Source: Cypionkella sp.
Lineage (GTDB): Bacteria; Pseudomonadota; Alphaproteobacteria; Rhodobacterales; Rhodobacteraceae
Assembly: GCA_023255415.1 (NCBI GenBank)
Contig: JALRIN010000006.1
Span: 36,537 to 100,536 of the forward strand
Length of the DNA stretch: 64,000 bases
Direction: 5' to 3'
How positions within the stretch are numbered: position 1 is the stretch's first letter; each line of letters begins with the position of its first letter. The notes below the pieces were generated by a model. The model worked only from the letters and a program-made list of their open reading frames with translations. It was not told where the DNA came from and did no database searches. Made by a program: the position numbers and the translations under genes. Below are positions 42,481-50,460 of this stretch, piece after piece.

Positions 42481-44823
42481 TTATTCGCCATAGGGCACCC
42501 AGATGGTTTTCACCTCGGTTGCTGCGCGCAAAAACATGGACCCTTCGGCACTGGGTGCGGCCCAATCGCGGGCTTGGCCATAATTGACCCAAGTGCGCTT
42601 CAGGTTGCTGGCAGCATTGCGTTCCACCACCTCTGACAATGCCGCGGCCGAAAAACACCAAACCGCGTCGATATCGGCATGTCCTGCGATGGGCTTTGCA
42701 AGTTCAGCATGCACGCCGGTGACGATATTGACCACGCCTGCGGGCAGATCAGAGGTTTCCAGCACCTGATAAAAATCGGTTGCTGCCAGTGGAGCCACCT
42801 CGGATGGCACCAAAACGCAGGTGTTGCCCATCGCGATCGCCGGCGCCATCAGCGAGATCAGACCCAAAAGCGGCGCCTCATTCGGGCAAAGCGCTGCGAT
42901 CACGCCGCAGGGTTCGTTCATCGCAAGTGCGACACCGCGCATTGGCACCGGTTTGACCGCGCCTTCAAACTTATCGGCCCAGGCGGCATAGGTGAACAGC
43001 CGGTTGATGGTAGCCTCGACCTCGGCCTCGCCCGAAGCGCCGGTCATATCACGCAGGCGGCCGGCAAATTCGGCACGGCGCGCGGAAAGGTTCTCGGCGA
43101 TGTAGTAAAGGATTTGCGCGCGACCATGCGCCGTGGTTTTCGCCCAGCCTTTGGCGGCCTGCGCGGCCTCGACTGCGTTGCGAATGTCTTTGCGCCCACC
43201 AAGCCCGATGTGGCCCAGCAGTTTGCCCTTTGGCGACCAGATCGCTTGGGAATAGCCACCATCGGGACGGGCCTGCTTGCCGGCGATGAACAGCTTGGCG
43301 GTGCGGTCGATGCCGCTGACCTCGGGCTCTTTGGGGGCGGGCTGGGCAACCCTCTGCGGCAAGGCCTTGGTCTTGCCCGCAGGTTTCAGATAGGCCAGCA
43401 GCCCTTCCCATCCACCTTCACGACCAAAGCCGCTTTCACGCACCCCGCCAAAGCCTGCGGCGGCATCAAACAAATTGCTGGCATTGACCCAGACCACGCC
43501 CGCCTTCAGCTTGGGTGCAATATCCAAGGCAAGGTTGACGTTTTCGCTCCAAACACTGGCAGCAAGCCCATAGCGGCTGTTGTTGGCAAGGTCGACCGCC
43601 TCGGAAGGGGTGCGAAAGGTCATCGAGACCAAGACAGGCCCAAAGATTTCTTCCTGCATCAGGCTGGATGAGGCTTGCAAGCCGGTGATCAGCGTGGGCG
43701 GGTAAAAACAGCCCGCGGGCAGGGCAGAAGCAGCATGATAGGTCTCGCCCTCGGTATTGGTGTCGACCATCGCACGAATGCGGGCCAATTGGCTGGGGTC
43801 GATGATCGCCCCGATGTCAATTGCCTTGTCCAACGGATCGCCAATGCGCAAACCATCCATGCGCCGCCGCAGCTTGTCATGGAACTGCTGGGCAATGCTT
43901 TCTTGCACCAATAGCCGCGAACCCGCACAGCAGACCTGCCCCTGATTAAACCATATCGCGTCGACCAACCCCTCGACCGCACTGTCCAGATCGGCGTCTT
44001 CAAAGACGATATAGGGCGATTTCCCACCAAGCTCCAAAGTCAGCGCCTTACCAGTGCCTGCCGTCGCCTCGCGGATCTGGCGGCCCACGGCGGTTGATCC
44101 GGTAAAGGCGATCTTATTGACATCAGGATGAGCAACAAGGGCAGCGCCTGTGTCGCCGTCGCCAGTGACAATGTTCAAAACCCCCTTGGGCAGACCGGCT
44201 TCACGCGACAACTCGGCAAAAAGCAAGGCGGTCAAGGGCGTGTATTCGGCGGGCTTTAACACCACGCAATTTCCCGCAGCCAAAGCAGGCGCGAGCTTCC
44301 AGGCCAACATCAGCAAAGGAAAATTCCAAGGGATCACCGCGCCGCAAACCCCAAGCGGGGCTTGGTCGGGCAACGCGCTGTCAATCAACTGTGCAAGGCC
44401 GGCATGATAGTAAAAATGCCGCGCCACCAAAGGAATGTCGATGTCGCGCGCCTCGCGGATCGGCTTGCCGGTGTCCATCACCTCCAAAACCGCGAACAAC
44501 CTCGCATGCTTTTGCACCAGCCGCGCCAAAGCATATAGCACACGTGCCCGCTCGGCCCCCGAACGCTTGGCCCATTTCCCCTGCGCCCGCCTAGCGGACT
44601 TGACTGCCAGATCAATATCGGATGCCCCGCCCTGGCTTACCTGCGCCAACACTTCCCCCGTCGCTGGATTGTAGGTCGCAAACACCGCCGCAGCTTCAGT
44701 GAATGCGCCGTCAATCCAATGCCCAAAAGAACCATGTGCGCTAAGCCAAGCCAAAGCCTCGGCATTGCTTTCGAGGGCTGGCCCATAAGCCATGCTGTCA
44801 AAGATGTCGCGAACGGTTGTCAT
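42481..44823 (-). CDS. Tandem aldehyde dehydrogenase (two ALDH domains)
   Basis: A 780-residue fusion. The N-terminal ALDH (about 20-490) is complete: E264 (LELGGK) and the catalytic cysteine at 298/299 (GQVCCAGSR), with VIPWNFPLLM and FTGSTAVGR. The C-terminal ALDH-like part (about 520-780) has the cofactor-domain pattern but stops short and has no Cys at the catalytic position (SNLKRTWVNYGQARDW), so it is probably structural. AAGGA precedes the ATG at 44823. It lies downstream of deoC and likely oxidises acetaldehyde from deoxyribose-5-phosphate cleavage. Confidence 0.88.
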   Translation of the reverse strand: MTTVRDIFDSMAYGPALESNAEALAWLSAHGSFGHWIDGAFTEAAAVFATYNPATGEVLAQVSQGGASDIDLAVKSARRAQGKWAKRSGAERARVLYALARLVQKHARLFAVLEVMDTGKPIREARDIDIPLVARHFYYHAGLAQLIDSALPDQAPLGVCGAVIPWNFPLLMLAWKLAPALAAGNCVVLKPAEYTPLTALLFAELSREAGLPKGVLNIVTGDGDTGAALVAHPDVNKIAFTGSTAVGRQIREATAGTGKALTLELGGKSPYIVFEDADLDSAVEGLVDAIWFNQGQVCCAGSRLLVQESIAQQFHDKLRRRMDGLRIGDPLDKAIDIGAIIDPSQLARIRAMVDTNTEGETYHAASALPAGCFYPPTLITGLQASSSLMQEEIFGPVLVSMTFRTPSEAVDLANNSRYGLAASVWSENVNLALDIAPKLKAGVVWVNASNLFDAAAGFGGVRESGFGREGGWEGLLAYLKPAGKTKALPQRVAQPAPKEPEVSGIDRTAKLFIAGKQARPDGGYSQAIWSPKGKLLGHIGLGGRKDIRNAVEAAQAAKGWAKTTAHGRAQILYYIAENLSARRAEFAGRLRDMTGASGEAEVEATINRLFTYAAWADKFEGAVKPVPMRGVALAMNEPCGVIAALCPNEAPLLGLISLMAPAIAMGNTCVLVPSEVAPLAATDFYQVLETSDLPAGVVNIVTGVHAELAKPIAGHADIDAVWCFSAAALSEVVERNAASNLKRTWVNYGQARDWAAPSAEGSMFLRAATEVKTIWVPYGE

Positions 44824-44897
44824 GTCAGTGTCCTTTGACGGATCATTTGGGGCAGTATTGAAAAGCAAGCGCGTGTTACTAACCTGCGCCTCCGGCG

Positions 44898-44955
44898 GGG
44901 ATATTTAGACCAAGATGAAATTTGTTGCAGGCTTTCATCTTGGCGTAAATATCCC
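44898..44955. repeat. Dispersed repeat, two copies head-to-head (copies 4 and 5)
   Basis: GGGATATTT-AGA-CCAAGATGAAA (44898-44920) and its inverted copy TTTCATCTTGG-CGT-AAATATCCC (44933-44955), separated by 12 bases. Arms match at all positions except the three-base middle, so the DNA or RNA could form a long hairpin. It sits between deoC and the ALDH gene. Confidence 0.8.
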
Positions 44956-44977
44956 GGGGTGAGCGGCAAAGCCGCGA

Positions 44978-44995
44978 GGGGCGGAGCCCCTTTTT
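44978..44995 (+). terminator. GGGGC-GGA-GCCCC stem with T5, plus-strand oriented
   Basis: A 5-bp stem followed by TTTTT, part of the repeat block in the deoC-ALDH gap. The T-run is only on the plus strand, while both flanking genes are on the minus strand, so its function as a terminator is doubtful. A second small stem GCGGC-AAA-GCCGC precedes it. Confidence 0.5.
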
Positions 44996-45010
44996 GTATT
45001 GGCGTATCGT

Positions 45011-45997
45011 TCATGCCAAGGCATGGCGGTGGCCGGCGGAATAGTTGCCGGTCAGGTGGTGTTCAAGTTGGCGTTCTATATCGCCAAGAAGGGATGAGGC
45101 GCCAAAGCGGAACAGCTCGGGTTGCAGCCAGGCATGGCCGAGTTCGTCTTTCATCAGGGCGAGGTAGGTCAGGGCGTCCTTTGCCTTTGAAATGCCGCCT
45201 GCAGGTTTGTAGCCGACTTTGACGCCGGTGCGGTCTTGGTAATCGCGGATCGCGCGGATCATGGTCAGGCTGACGGGCAGGGTGGCGTTGACGCTTTCTT
45301 TGCCGGTCGAGGTTTTGATGAAATCGGCACCGGCCATCATGCAAACAAGGCTGGCGCGCGCGACGTTGCGCAGGGTTTGCAGCTCGCCCGTGGCGAGGAT
45401 GGCTTTGACATGGGCCTCGCCGCAGGCAGCGCGCATTTCGCGCATCTCGTCATAAAGCGCTTGCCAATTGCCGGTCAGCACATGCCGGCGCGAGATCACG
45501 ATGTCGATTTCGCGCGCCCCTGCCCGAACAGATTCGCCGATTTCAGCGATGCGCAGACGGTAGGGCGACAGGCCCGCAGGAAAGCCGGTTGAGACGGCGG
45601 CCACGGGAATATTGCTGCCTTCCAGGGCGCGGACGGCGGTTTCGACCATTTCATGGTAGACGCAGACCGCGCCCGTGGTCAGGCCTTGCAGCCCAAGTTT
45701 TTCCAGCATGGTCTGAGCCACGGGTTGACGGGCTTTGGCGCAAAGCCGTTTGACGCGCTCTGGCGTATCATCACCCGAAAGCGTTGTCAGATCGATCAGG
45801 CTGATGGCTTTCAACAGCCAAGCCGCTTGGAAGTCTTTTTTGACCGAGCGCCTTGTGCCGATGGTGACGGCGCGGCGTTCTATTGCAGAGGTATTGGCTT
45901 GCACGCGGGCCAGCCAATCCAGATCCAGGGCCATGCCGGGATTGCGCGGATGGGTGACTTGCGGCAGCTGAAGTTTGGCTTCGGTCAGGCTTTGCAT
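45011..45997 (-). CDS. deoC: Deoxyribose-phosphate aldolase (long, class found in eukaryotes and Rhodobacterales)
   Basis: A 328-residue aldolase, longer than E. coli DeoC (259). Active-site residues include the Schiff-base K228 (DFIKTSTGK), D165 (EIDIVI) and K198 (HVKAILATGE). It splits 2-deoxyribose-5-phosphate to acetaldehyde and glyceraldehyde-3-phosphate. AGAGG precedes the ATG. The ALDH 188 bases downstream would remove acetaldehyde. A TetR-like palindrome lies 86 bases upstream. Confidence 0.94.
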   Translation of the reverse strand: MQSLTEAKLQLPQVTHPRNPGMALDLDWLARVQANTSAIERRAVTIGTRRSVKKDFQAAWLLKAISLIDLTTLSGDDTPERVKRLCAKARQPVAQTMLEKLGLQGLTTGAVCVYHEMVETAVRALEGSNIPVAAVSTGFPAGLSPYRLRIAEIGESVRAGAREIDIVISRRHVLTGNWQALYDEMREMRAACGEAHVKAILATGELQTLRNVARASLVCMMAGADFIKTSTGKESVNATLPVSLTMIRAIRDYQDRTGVKVGYKPAGGISKAKDALTYLALMKDELGHAWLQPELFRFGASSLLGDIERQLEHHLTGNYSAGHRHALA

Positions 45998-46082
45998 CGG
46001 GGCCTCTGCTTGCGGGTTGGTTTCAGGTTGCCTTTGTGCGAGCGGGCTTGCAAGGGGGCTGCGGTCCCCTGCAGTAGTTTTT

Positions 46083-46096
46083 TGACCGATTGGTCA
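46083..46096. promoter_or_regulatory. Palindrome TGACC-GATT-GGTCA upstream of deoC
   Basis: Perfect 5-bp arms with a 4-base centre, in the 244-base divergent region between deoC and nhaD. Such TGACCnnnnGGTCA sites are common TetR-family operators. It is 86 bases from deoC and 145 from nhaD, so deoC control is more likely. The rest of this gap shows nothing I can name. Confidence 0.45.
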
Positions 46097-46241
46097 GCTT
46101 GCGTGGCGGCCTTGCATCGGACCGAAACCAGACCGCGAAAATACCAATACGTTGCATTTGCCAGCCTTTTGCCTTGCGCATTTGCTTGACCTGAGGCGGG
46201 TGTTCATGTGACGTGGCAAAAAATCAAACTGGGACAGCCCT

Positions 46242-47546
46242 ATGCATAACTTAAACCTGACGGCCCATTGGGCCGGTATCCTGTCGCTGATCATCTTTGT
46301 CTTCGCCTATGTCATGGTGATTTTCGAGGAATCCATCCATATGCGCAAATCCAAGCCAGTGATGCTGGCGGCGGGTTTGATCTGGGCTTTCATCGGTATT
46401 GCCTACGGCTTTGCGGGGCAATCCGAGGCGGCACATGCCCATGCGCGCGAAATCATCGAGGAATATGGCGAGTTGTTCTTGTTCCTTTTGGTGGCGATCA
46501 CCTATGTGAACACGCTGGAAGAGCGGCGTGCTTTTGATGTGTTGCGGGCCAAATTGGTTGGGGCTGGGCTTGGCTATCGGCAGTTGTTTTTGCTGACAGG
46601 GGTGTTGTCGTTTCTTTTGTCGGGGATTTTGGACAATCTGACCACGGCTTTGGTGATGGGCGCGGTTGTCGTGGCCCTTGGGCGTGAAAATGTGAAATTT
46701 GTCACCGTGACCTGTGTTTCGGTGGTTGTGGCGGCCAATGCCGGCGGCGCTTTTAGCCCCTTTGGCGATATCACCACGCTGATGGTCTGGCAAAAGGGCA
46801 AGCTTGGGTTCTTTGAATTCTTCGATCTGTTCTTGCCGTCTTTGGTCAACTGGGTGGTGCCTGCGGCGATCATGTTCTTTGCCGTGCCTAATCTGAAACC
46901 CGCACCGCATCAGGATCGGGTCAAAGGCAAGCCTGGGATGGTGGGCGTAGTGGTTTTGTTTCTGCTGACCATCACCACGGCTGTGTGCTTTAAGAACTTC
47001 CTGTATTTGCCACCGGCTTTGGGGATGATGCTGGGCATGGGGTATTTGCAACTTTGGGCCTATTATCTGCAATTCACCGGCAAGCGGAAACAGAATGAGG
47101 ATATGATCCTTGACAGCTTCCGTCAGATCGAGCGGGTCGAGTGGGACACGCTGCTGTTCTTCTTTGGCATTATCTTTGCCGTCGGCGGTTTGGGCGTTTT
47201 GGGCTATCTGACCCTAATGTCAGAGGTGCTTTATACCGGCCTTGGCGCGACCTATGCCAATGTGATTATCGGCGCGCTTTCGGCCGTGGTTGACAACATT
47301 CCGCTTATGTTTGCGGTCTTGACGATGGATCCTGGGATGTCGGATGGCCAATGGCTGTTGATCACCTTGACTTGCGGCACCGGCGGTTCGCTGTTGTCGA
47401 TCGGCTCGGCTGCGGGCGTGGCCTTGATGGGCCAAGCGCGTGGTCTCTACACCTTTGGCAGCCACTTGAAATGGGCTTGGGCGGTGGCGCTGGGCTATCT
47501 GGCCTCGATTGCGGCGCATATGGCCCTGAACGCGCATCTGTTCTAA
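46242..47546 (+). CDS. nhaD: Na+/H+ antiporter NhaD
   Basis: A 434-residue membrane antiporter with about 12 hydrophobic segments. Conserved stretches include VITYVNTLEERRAFDVLR, SGILDNLTTALVMG, NAGGAFSPFGDITTLMVWQ and SAVVDNIPLMFAVLTMD (the paired SGxxDNLTT and VVDNIPL motifs of NhaD/ArsB-like carriers). It expels Na+ or Li+ in exchange for protons at alkaline pH. It converges on the Mrp operon with only 4 bases between stops. Confidence 0.95.
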   Translation: MHNLNLTAHWAGILSLIIFVFAYVMVIFEESIHMRKSKPVMLAAGLIWAFIGIAYGFAGQSEAAHAHAREIIEEYGELFLFLLVAITYVNTLEERRAFDVLRAKLVGAGLGYRQLFLLTGVLSFLLSGILDNLTTALVMGAVVVALGRENVKFVTVTCVSVVVAANAGGAFSPFGDITTLMVWQKGKLGFFEFFDLFLPSLVNWVVPAAIMFFAVPNLKPAPHQDRVKGKPGMVGVVVLFLLTITTAVCFKNFLYLPPALGMMLGMGYLQLWAYYLQFTGKRKQNEDMILDSFRQIERVEWDTLLFFFGIIFAVGGLGVLGYLTLMSEVLYTGLGATYANVIIGALSAVVDNIPLMFAVLTMDPGMSDGQWLLITLTCGTGGSLLSIGSAAGVALMGQARGLYTFGSHLKWAWAVALGYLASIAAHMALNAHLF

Positions 47547-47550
47547 GCGG

Positions 47551-47913
47551 TCAGCCCTTTGGGGCGCGCCGCAACTCCGCCCATGGTGCTTCGGTTGCCG
47601 TGGGCGGAAGCTGGCTGCGGTCGACCGTTGTGGCGATATGCGATTTCGCCAGATAAAGCGCCGAAAGCGGCGCGGTGATAAACAAGAACACCGAGACCAT
47701 GACCTCTTGCCAGGTGGCGTGACCTGCGATCAGCAGGGTATCAAGCGCCGAGGCGATAAGGGCTGCACCAACGCCGATTGTGGTGGCCTTGGTCGGCGCA
47801 TGTAGCCGCTGCATCGCATCGCGCAGCTTCAGCAGACCAAAGCTGCCGATCAGGCCAAAGACCCCACCAATCACCAAAAGCGTCGAGATCAGAATTTCGG
47901 TTGCCATGCTCAT
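47551..47913 (-). CDS. mrpG: Na+/H+ antiporter subunit G
   Basis: A 120-residue MrpG with three membrane helices. LRDAMQRLHAPTKATTIGVG is the family signature. It is the last gene of mrpABCDEFG. Its ATG at 47913 overlaps the mrpF stop (ATGA). Confidence 0.94.
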   Translation of the reverse strand: MSMATEILISTLLVIGGVFGLIGSFGLLKLRDAMQRLHAPTKATTIGVGAALIASALDTLLIAGHATWQEVMVSVFLFITAPLSALYLAKSHIATTVDRSQLPPTATEAPWAELRRAPKG

Positions 47914-48179
47914 TCGATAATGCTCCGCCGTAACAGATATTTGCAAAAGGCCACGGTCGACACGAAGCCTGTCATCGAAAACAGCATCGCCGCTTCAAAG
48001 TTCAATTCGCGCCCCGTCATCACGGAATAAAGCACGATCAGCGCGATGACATTCACCACCATCGTGTCTACCGCCAGAATGCGGTCGGGGATGGTGGGGG
48101 CTGTGGCCAGCCGCCACAGGTTCAGCAGCAAAGCCAGCGCAAAGCAGCTGATCGCGAAGGTCAGGGCATAGTCAAGCAT
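47910..48179 (-). CDS. mrpF: Na+/H+ antiporter subunit F
   Basis: An 89-residue protein with three helices; PTIPDRILAVDTMVVNVIAL carries the conserved Asp of MrpF. It overlaps mrpE by one base (TGATG) and mrpG by four. Confidence 0.95.
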   Translation of the reverse strand: MLDYALTFAISCFALALLLNLWRLATAPTIPDRILAVDTMVVNVIALIVLYSVMTGRELNFEAAMLFSMTGFVSTVAFCKYLLRRSIIE

Positions 48180-48667
48180 CAGGTAAAGATCCTTTTCAGG
48201 CGGGCTTCGTAGCGAGACTTGATCTCGGCGCGCACGGCATCGGGGTCGGGGGCATGCAGCGAATGGATCAACAGCGATTTGCCATCGGCGGCGAAATCGG
48301 CGGTCAATGTGCCCGGTGTCATGGTGATGGTGCCCGCCAGCAGGGCCTGTGCCTCGGGGCTGGGCAGATCAATCGGCACGCAGATCCATGCCGATTGGAT
48401 CTGATCCGCCGGTTTGAACAGAATGATCGCGGCCACCTGAATGCTGGAAACAATCACATCGCCCAGCACCAGGCCGATATAGGCGATCAGCCGCAGCGGA
48501 TGTTTCATTGCCGCATGTTCGGGCCAATAGGGGGCGGTCAGCAGCGGGATCACTACACCCAAAAACCCGCCCATCAGCAGGGCACCCGGGCCTATGCTAT
48601 CCATCAGCAGCACCCAAGTCAGCACAAGTGTGGCTGAAAGATAGGGGTGAGGGAAAAGCTTGTGCAT
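48179..48667 (-). CDS. mrpE: Na+/H+ antiporter subunit E
   Basis: A 162-residue MrpE. Hydrophobic N-terminus, then YIGLVLGDVIVSSIQVAAII and ITMTPGTLTADFAADGKSLL followed by IHSLHA, typical of the family. Three bases separate it from the mrpD stop. Confidence 0.95.
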   Translation of the reverse strand: MHKLFPHPYLSATLVLTWVLLMDSIGPGALLMGGFLGVVIPLLTAPYWPEHAAMKHPLRLIAYIGLVLGDVIVSSIQVAAIILFKPADQIQSAWICVPIDLPSPEAQALLAGTITMTPGTLTADFAADGKSLLIHSLHAPDPDAVRAEIKSRYEARLKRIFT

Positions 48668-48670
48668 CGG

Positions 48671-50116
48671 TCAGCCTCCTGCGCCAAGGGACAGCGCTGC
48701 GATATAGGCCGCAGGCGCATGCAGGTTTTGCGCAGTGGCCTCCAGCCATGTCAGGATAGGCCCCGCGCCCAGCGTCAGCGCCAAAAGTGCGCTGAGACAC
48801 AGCGCCGTGGCCAGGGGTGCAAAGGGCGCGATGCTGTCCGAAGGGCGCGGCGCTTCGGCCTTCCAGAACAGGCCGGATCCGATGCGGGCAAGCCCCAGCA
48901 TGGTCAAAAGCGACGACAGCAGGATTAGCGTCCAGATCAGCGGCGCAGAGGCGCGCAGCGCGTCCATGATCAAAAGCTTGCCGACAAATCCCGACAGTGG
49001 CGGCATCCCGGCCATGGCCACAGCCGCCGCCATAAACAGCGCCGCCGTCAGCCCATCGCGGCGATTGGGCACCAGATCAGACAGCAAGAACAGCGCCGCC
49101 ATCGCCAATGTCGAATGGATCAGATAATAAAGCGCCGCTGCTGTCGCCTGCGGGGTAAAGGCCGAAACCGCAATCAGCAGCAGCCCCATCGACCCCAGTG
49201 CCGAAAAGGCAACCAGACGCGGCAGCTCGCGGCTGCCCAAAACCCCGATTGCGCCAATCACCATGGTGAGGATCGCCGCCGGTTGCAGCAGATCCTGGAT
49301 CAGCGTGCCCGTGGCGGCCAGATCGGTTGGAAACACCAGGGTGCCAAAGCGGATCAGCGCATAGGCCCCGACCTTGGTCATCACCGCAAACAGGGCGGCC
49401 ACTGGGGCGGGGGCATTGGCATAGGTTGCAGGCAGCCAGAATTGCAGCGGCACCATCGCGGCTTTGATGGCAAAGACCATCATCACCAGCACCGCCGCCA
49501 CCCGCAGCAAAGCGCTGTCACCCGCTGGCAGATCGGGCAGCTTGACCGCCAGATCTGCCATGTTGAGCGTGCCCGTCACCGCATAGATCGTCGCCAGCGC
49601 AATCAAAAACAGCGAAGAGCCCAGCAGGTTAAACGCCACATATTGCACGCCCGCCCGCAGCCGTTCCCGCCCGCCGCCATGCACCATCAGCCCATAAGAG
49701 GCGATCAGCAGCACCTCGAAAAACACGAATAGGTTAAAGGCATCAGCGGTCAGAAAGGCGCCATTCAGCCCCATCAGTTGGAACAAGAACAGCGTGTGAA
49801 AATGCTTGCCGCTGCGGTCCCATCCGGTGCTGGCCACATGGATCAGCACCAACAGCCCCAAGGCCGCCGTCAGCATCAGCATCAGGGACGACAGTCGATC
49901 CGACAGCAGGGCGATGCCAAAGGGGGCAGGCCAATTGCCCAGAAAATACGCGCGCGGCGTATCGGCTTGGGCCGCCAGCATCACCGCGATAACGCAAAGT
50001 GCCAGCGTGCCTGCACCCGAAATCGCTCGCTGCAGGCCAATACTTGGCCGCAAGATCACCAAAAGCCCGGCCAGAACCGCAGGCAGGATGATCGGGGCAA
50101 TGATCAGATGGCTCAT
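48671..50116 (-). CDS. mrpD: Na+/H+ antiporter subunit D
   Basis: A 481-residue proton-pumping-type subunit homologous to complex I NuoM/NuoN. Conserved elements are LFVFFEVLLIASYGLMVHGG, AIKAAMVPLQFWLPATYANA (the key Lys/Pro region) and FSALGSMGLLLIAV. About 14 membrane helices. Coupled to mrpC through an ATGA overlap. Confidence 0.95.
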   Translation of the reverse strand: MSHLIIAPIILPAVLAGLLVILRPSIGLQRAISGAGTLALCVIAVMLAAQADTPRAYFLGNWPAPFGIALLSDRLSSLMLMLTAALGLLVLIHVASTGWDRSGKHFHTLFLFQLMGLNGAFLTADAFNLFVFFEVLLIASYGLMVHGGGRERLRAGVQYVAFNLLGSSLFLIALATIYAVTGTLNMADLAVKLPDLPAGDSALLRVAAVLVMMVFAIKAAMVPLQFWLPATYANAPAPVAALFAVMTKVGAYALIRFGTLVFPTDLAATGTLIQDLLQPAAILTMVIGAIGVLGSRELPRLVAFSALGSMGLLLIAVSAFTPQATAAALYYLIHSTLAMAALFLLSDLVPNRRDGLTAALFMAAAVAMAGMPPLSGFVGKLLIMDALRASAPLIWTLILLSSLLTMLGLARIGSGLFWKAEAPRPSDSIAPFAPLATALCLSALLALTLGAGPILTWLEATAQNLHAPAAYIAALSLGAGG

Positions 50117-50460
50117 GCTTTGCCCTCGTCTGTCGGTGCTTGGGTCAGGGCGACATCATCGGCGCCCGAGGTCAGGTAAGCACCAATCGCCATGATCACC
50201 AGCACTGCCGTCATGCCAAAGGAAATCACGATTGCGGTCAGCACCAAGGCTTGCGGCAGTGGGTCGGTATAGCCAAGCGCGGTTTTGCTGATGATCGGCG
50301 GCAGATCAGGCGCAAGCCGGCCTGCTGCAAAGATGAACAGATTGACCGCATAAGACAGCAGCGATAGCCCCAAAATCACCGGAAAACTGCGCTGGCGCAG
50401 CATCAGGTAGACCCCAGAACTGGTCAACGTGCCAATGGCGATTGCGACAAGAAGTTCCAT
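50113..50460 (-). CDS. mrpC: Na+/H+ antiporter subunit C
   Basis: A 115-residue NuoK-like subunit with three helices (GLSLLSYAVNLFIFAAG; DPLPQALVLTAIVISFGMTA). Its ATG overlaps the mrpA stop by one base. Confidence 0.95.
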   Translation of the reverse strand: MELLVAIAIGTLTSSGVYLMLRQRSFPVILGLSLLSYAVNLFIFAAGRLAPDLPPIISKTALGYTDPLPQALVLTAIVISFGMTAVLVIMAIGAYLTSGADDVALTQAPTDEGKA

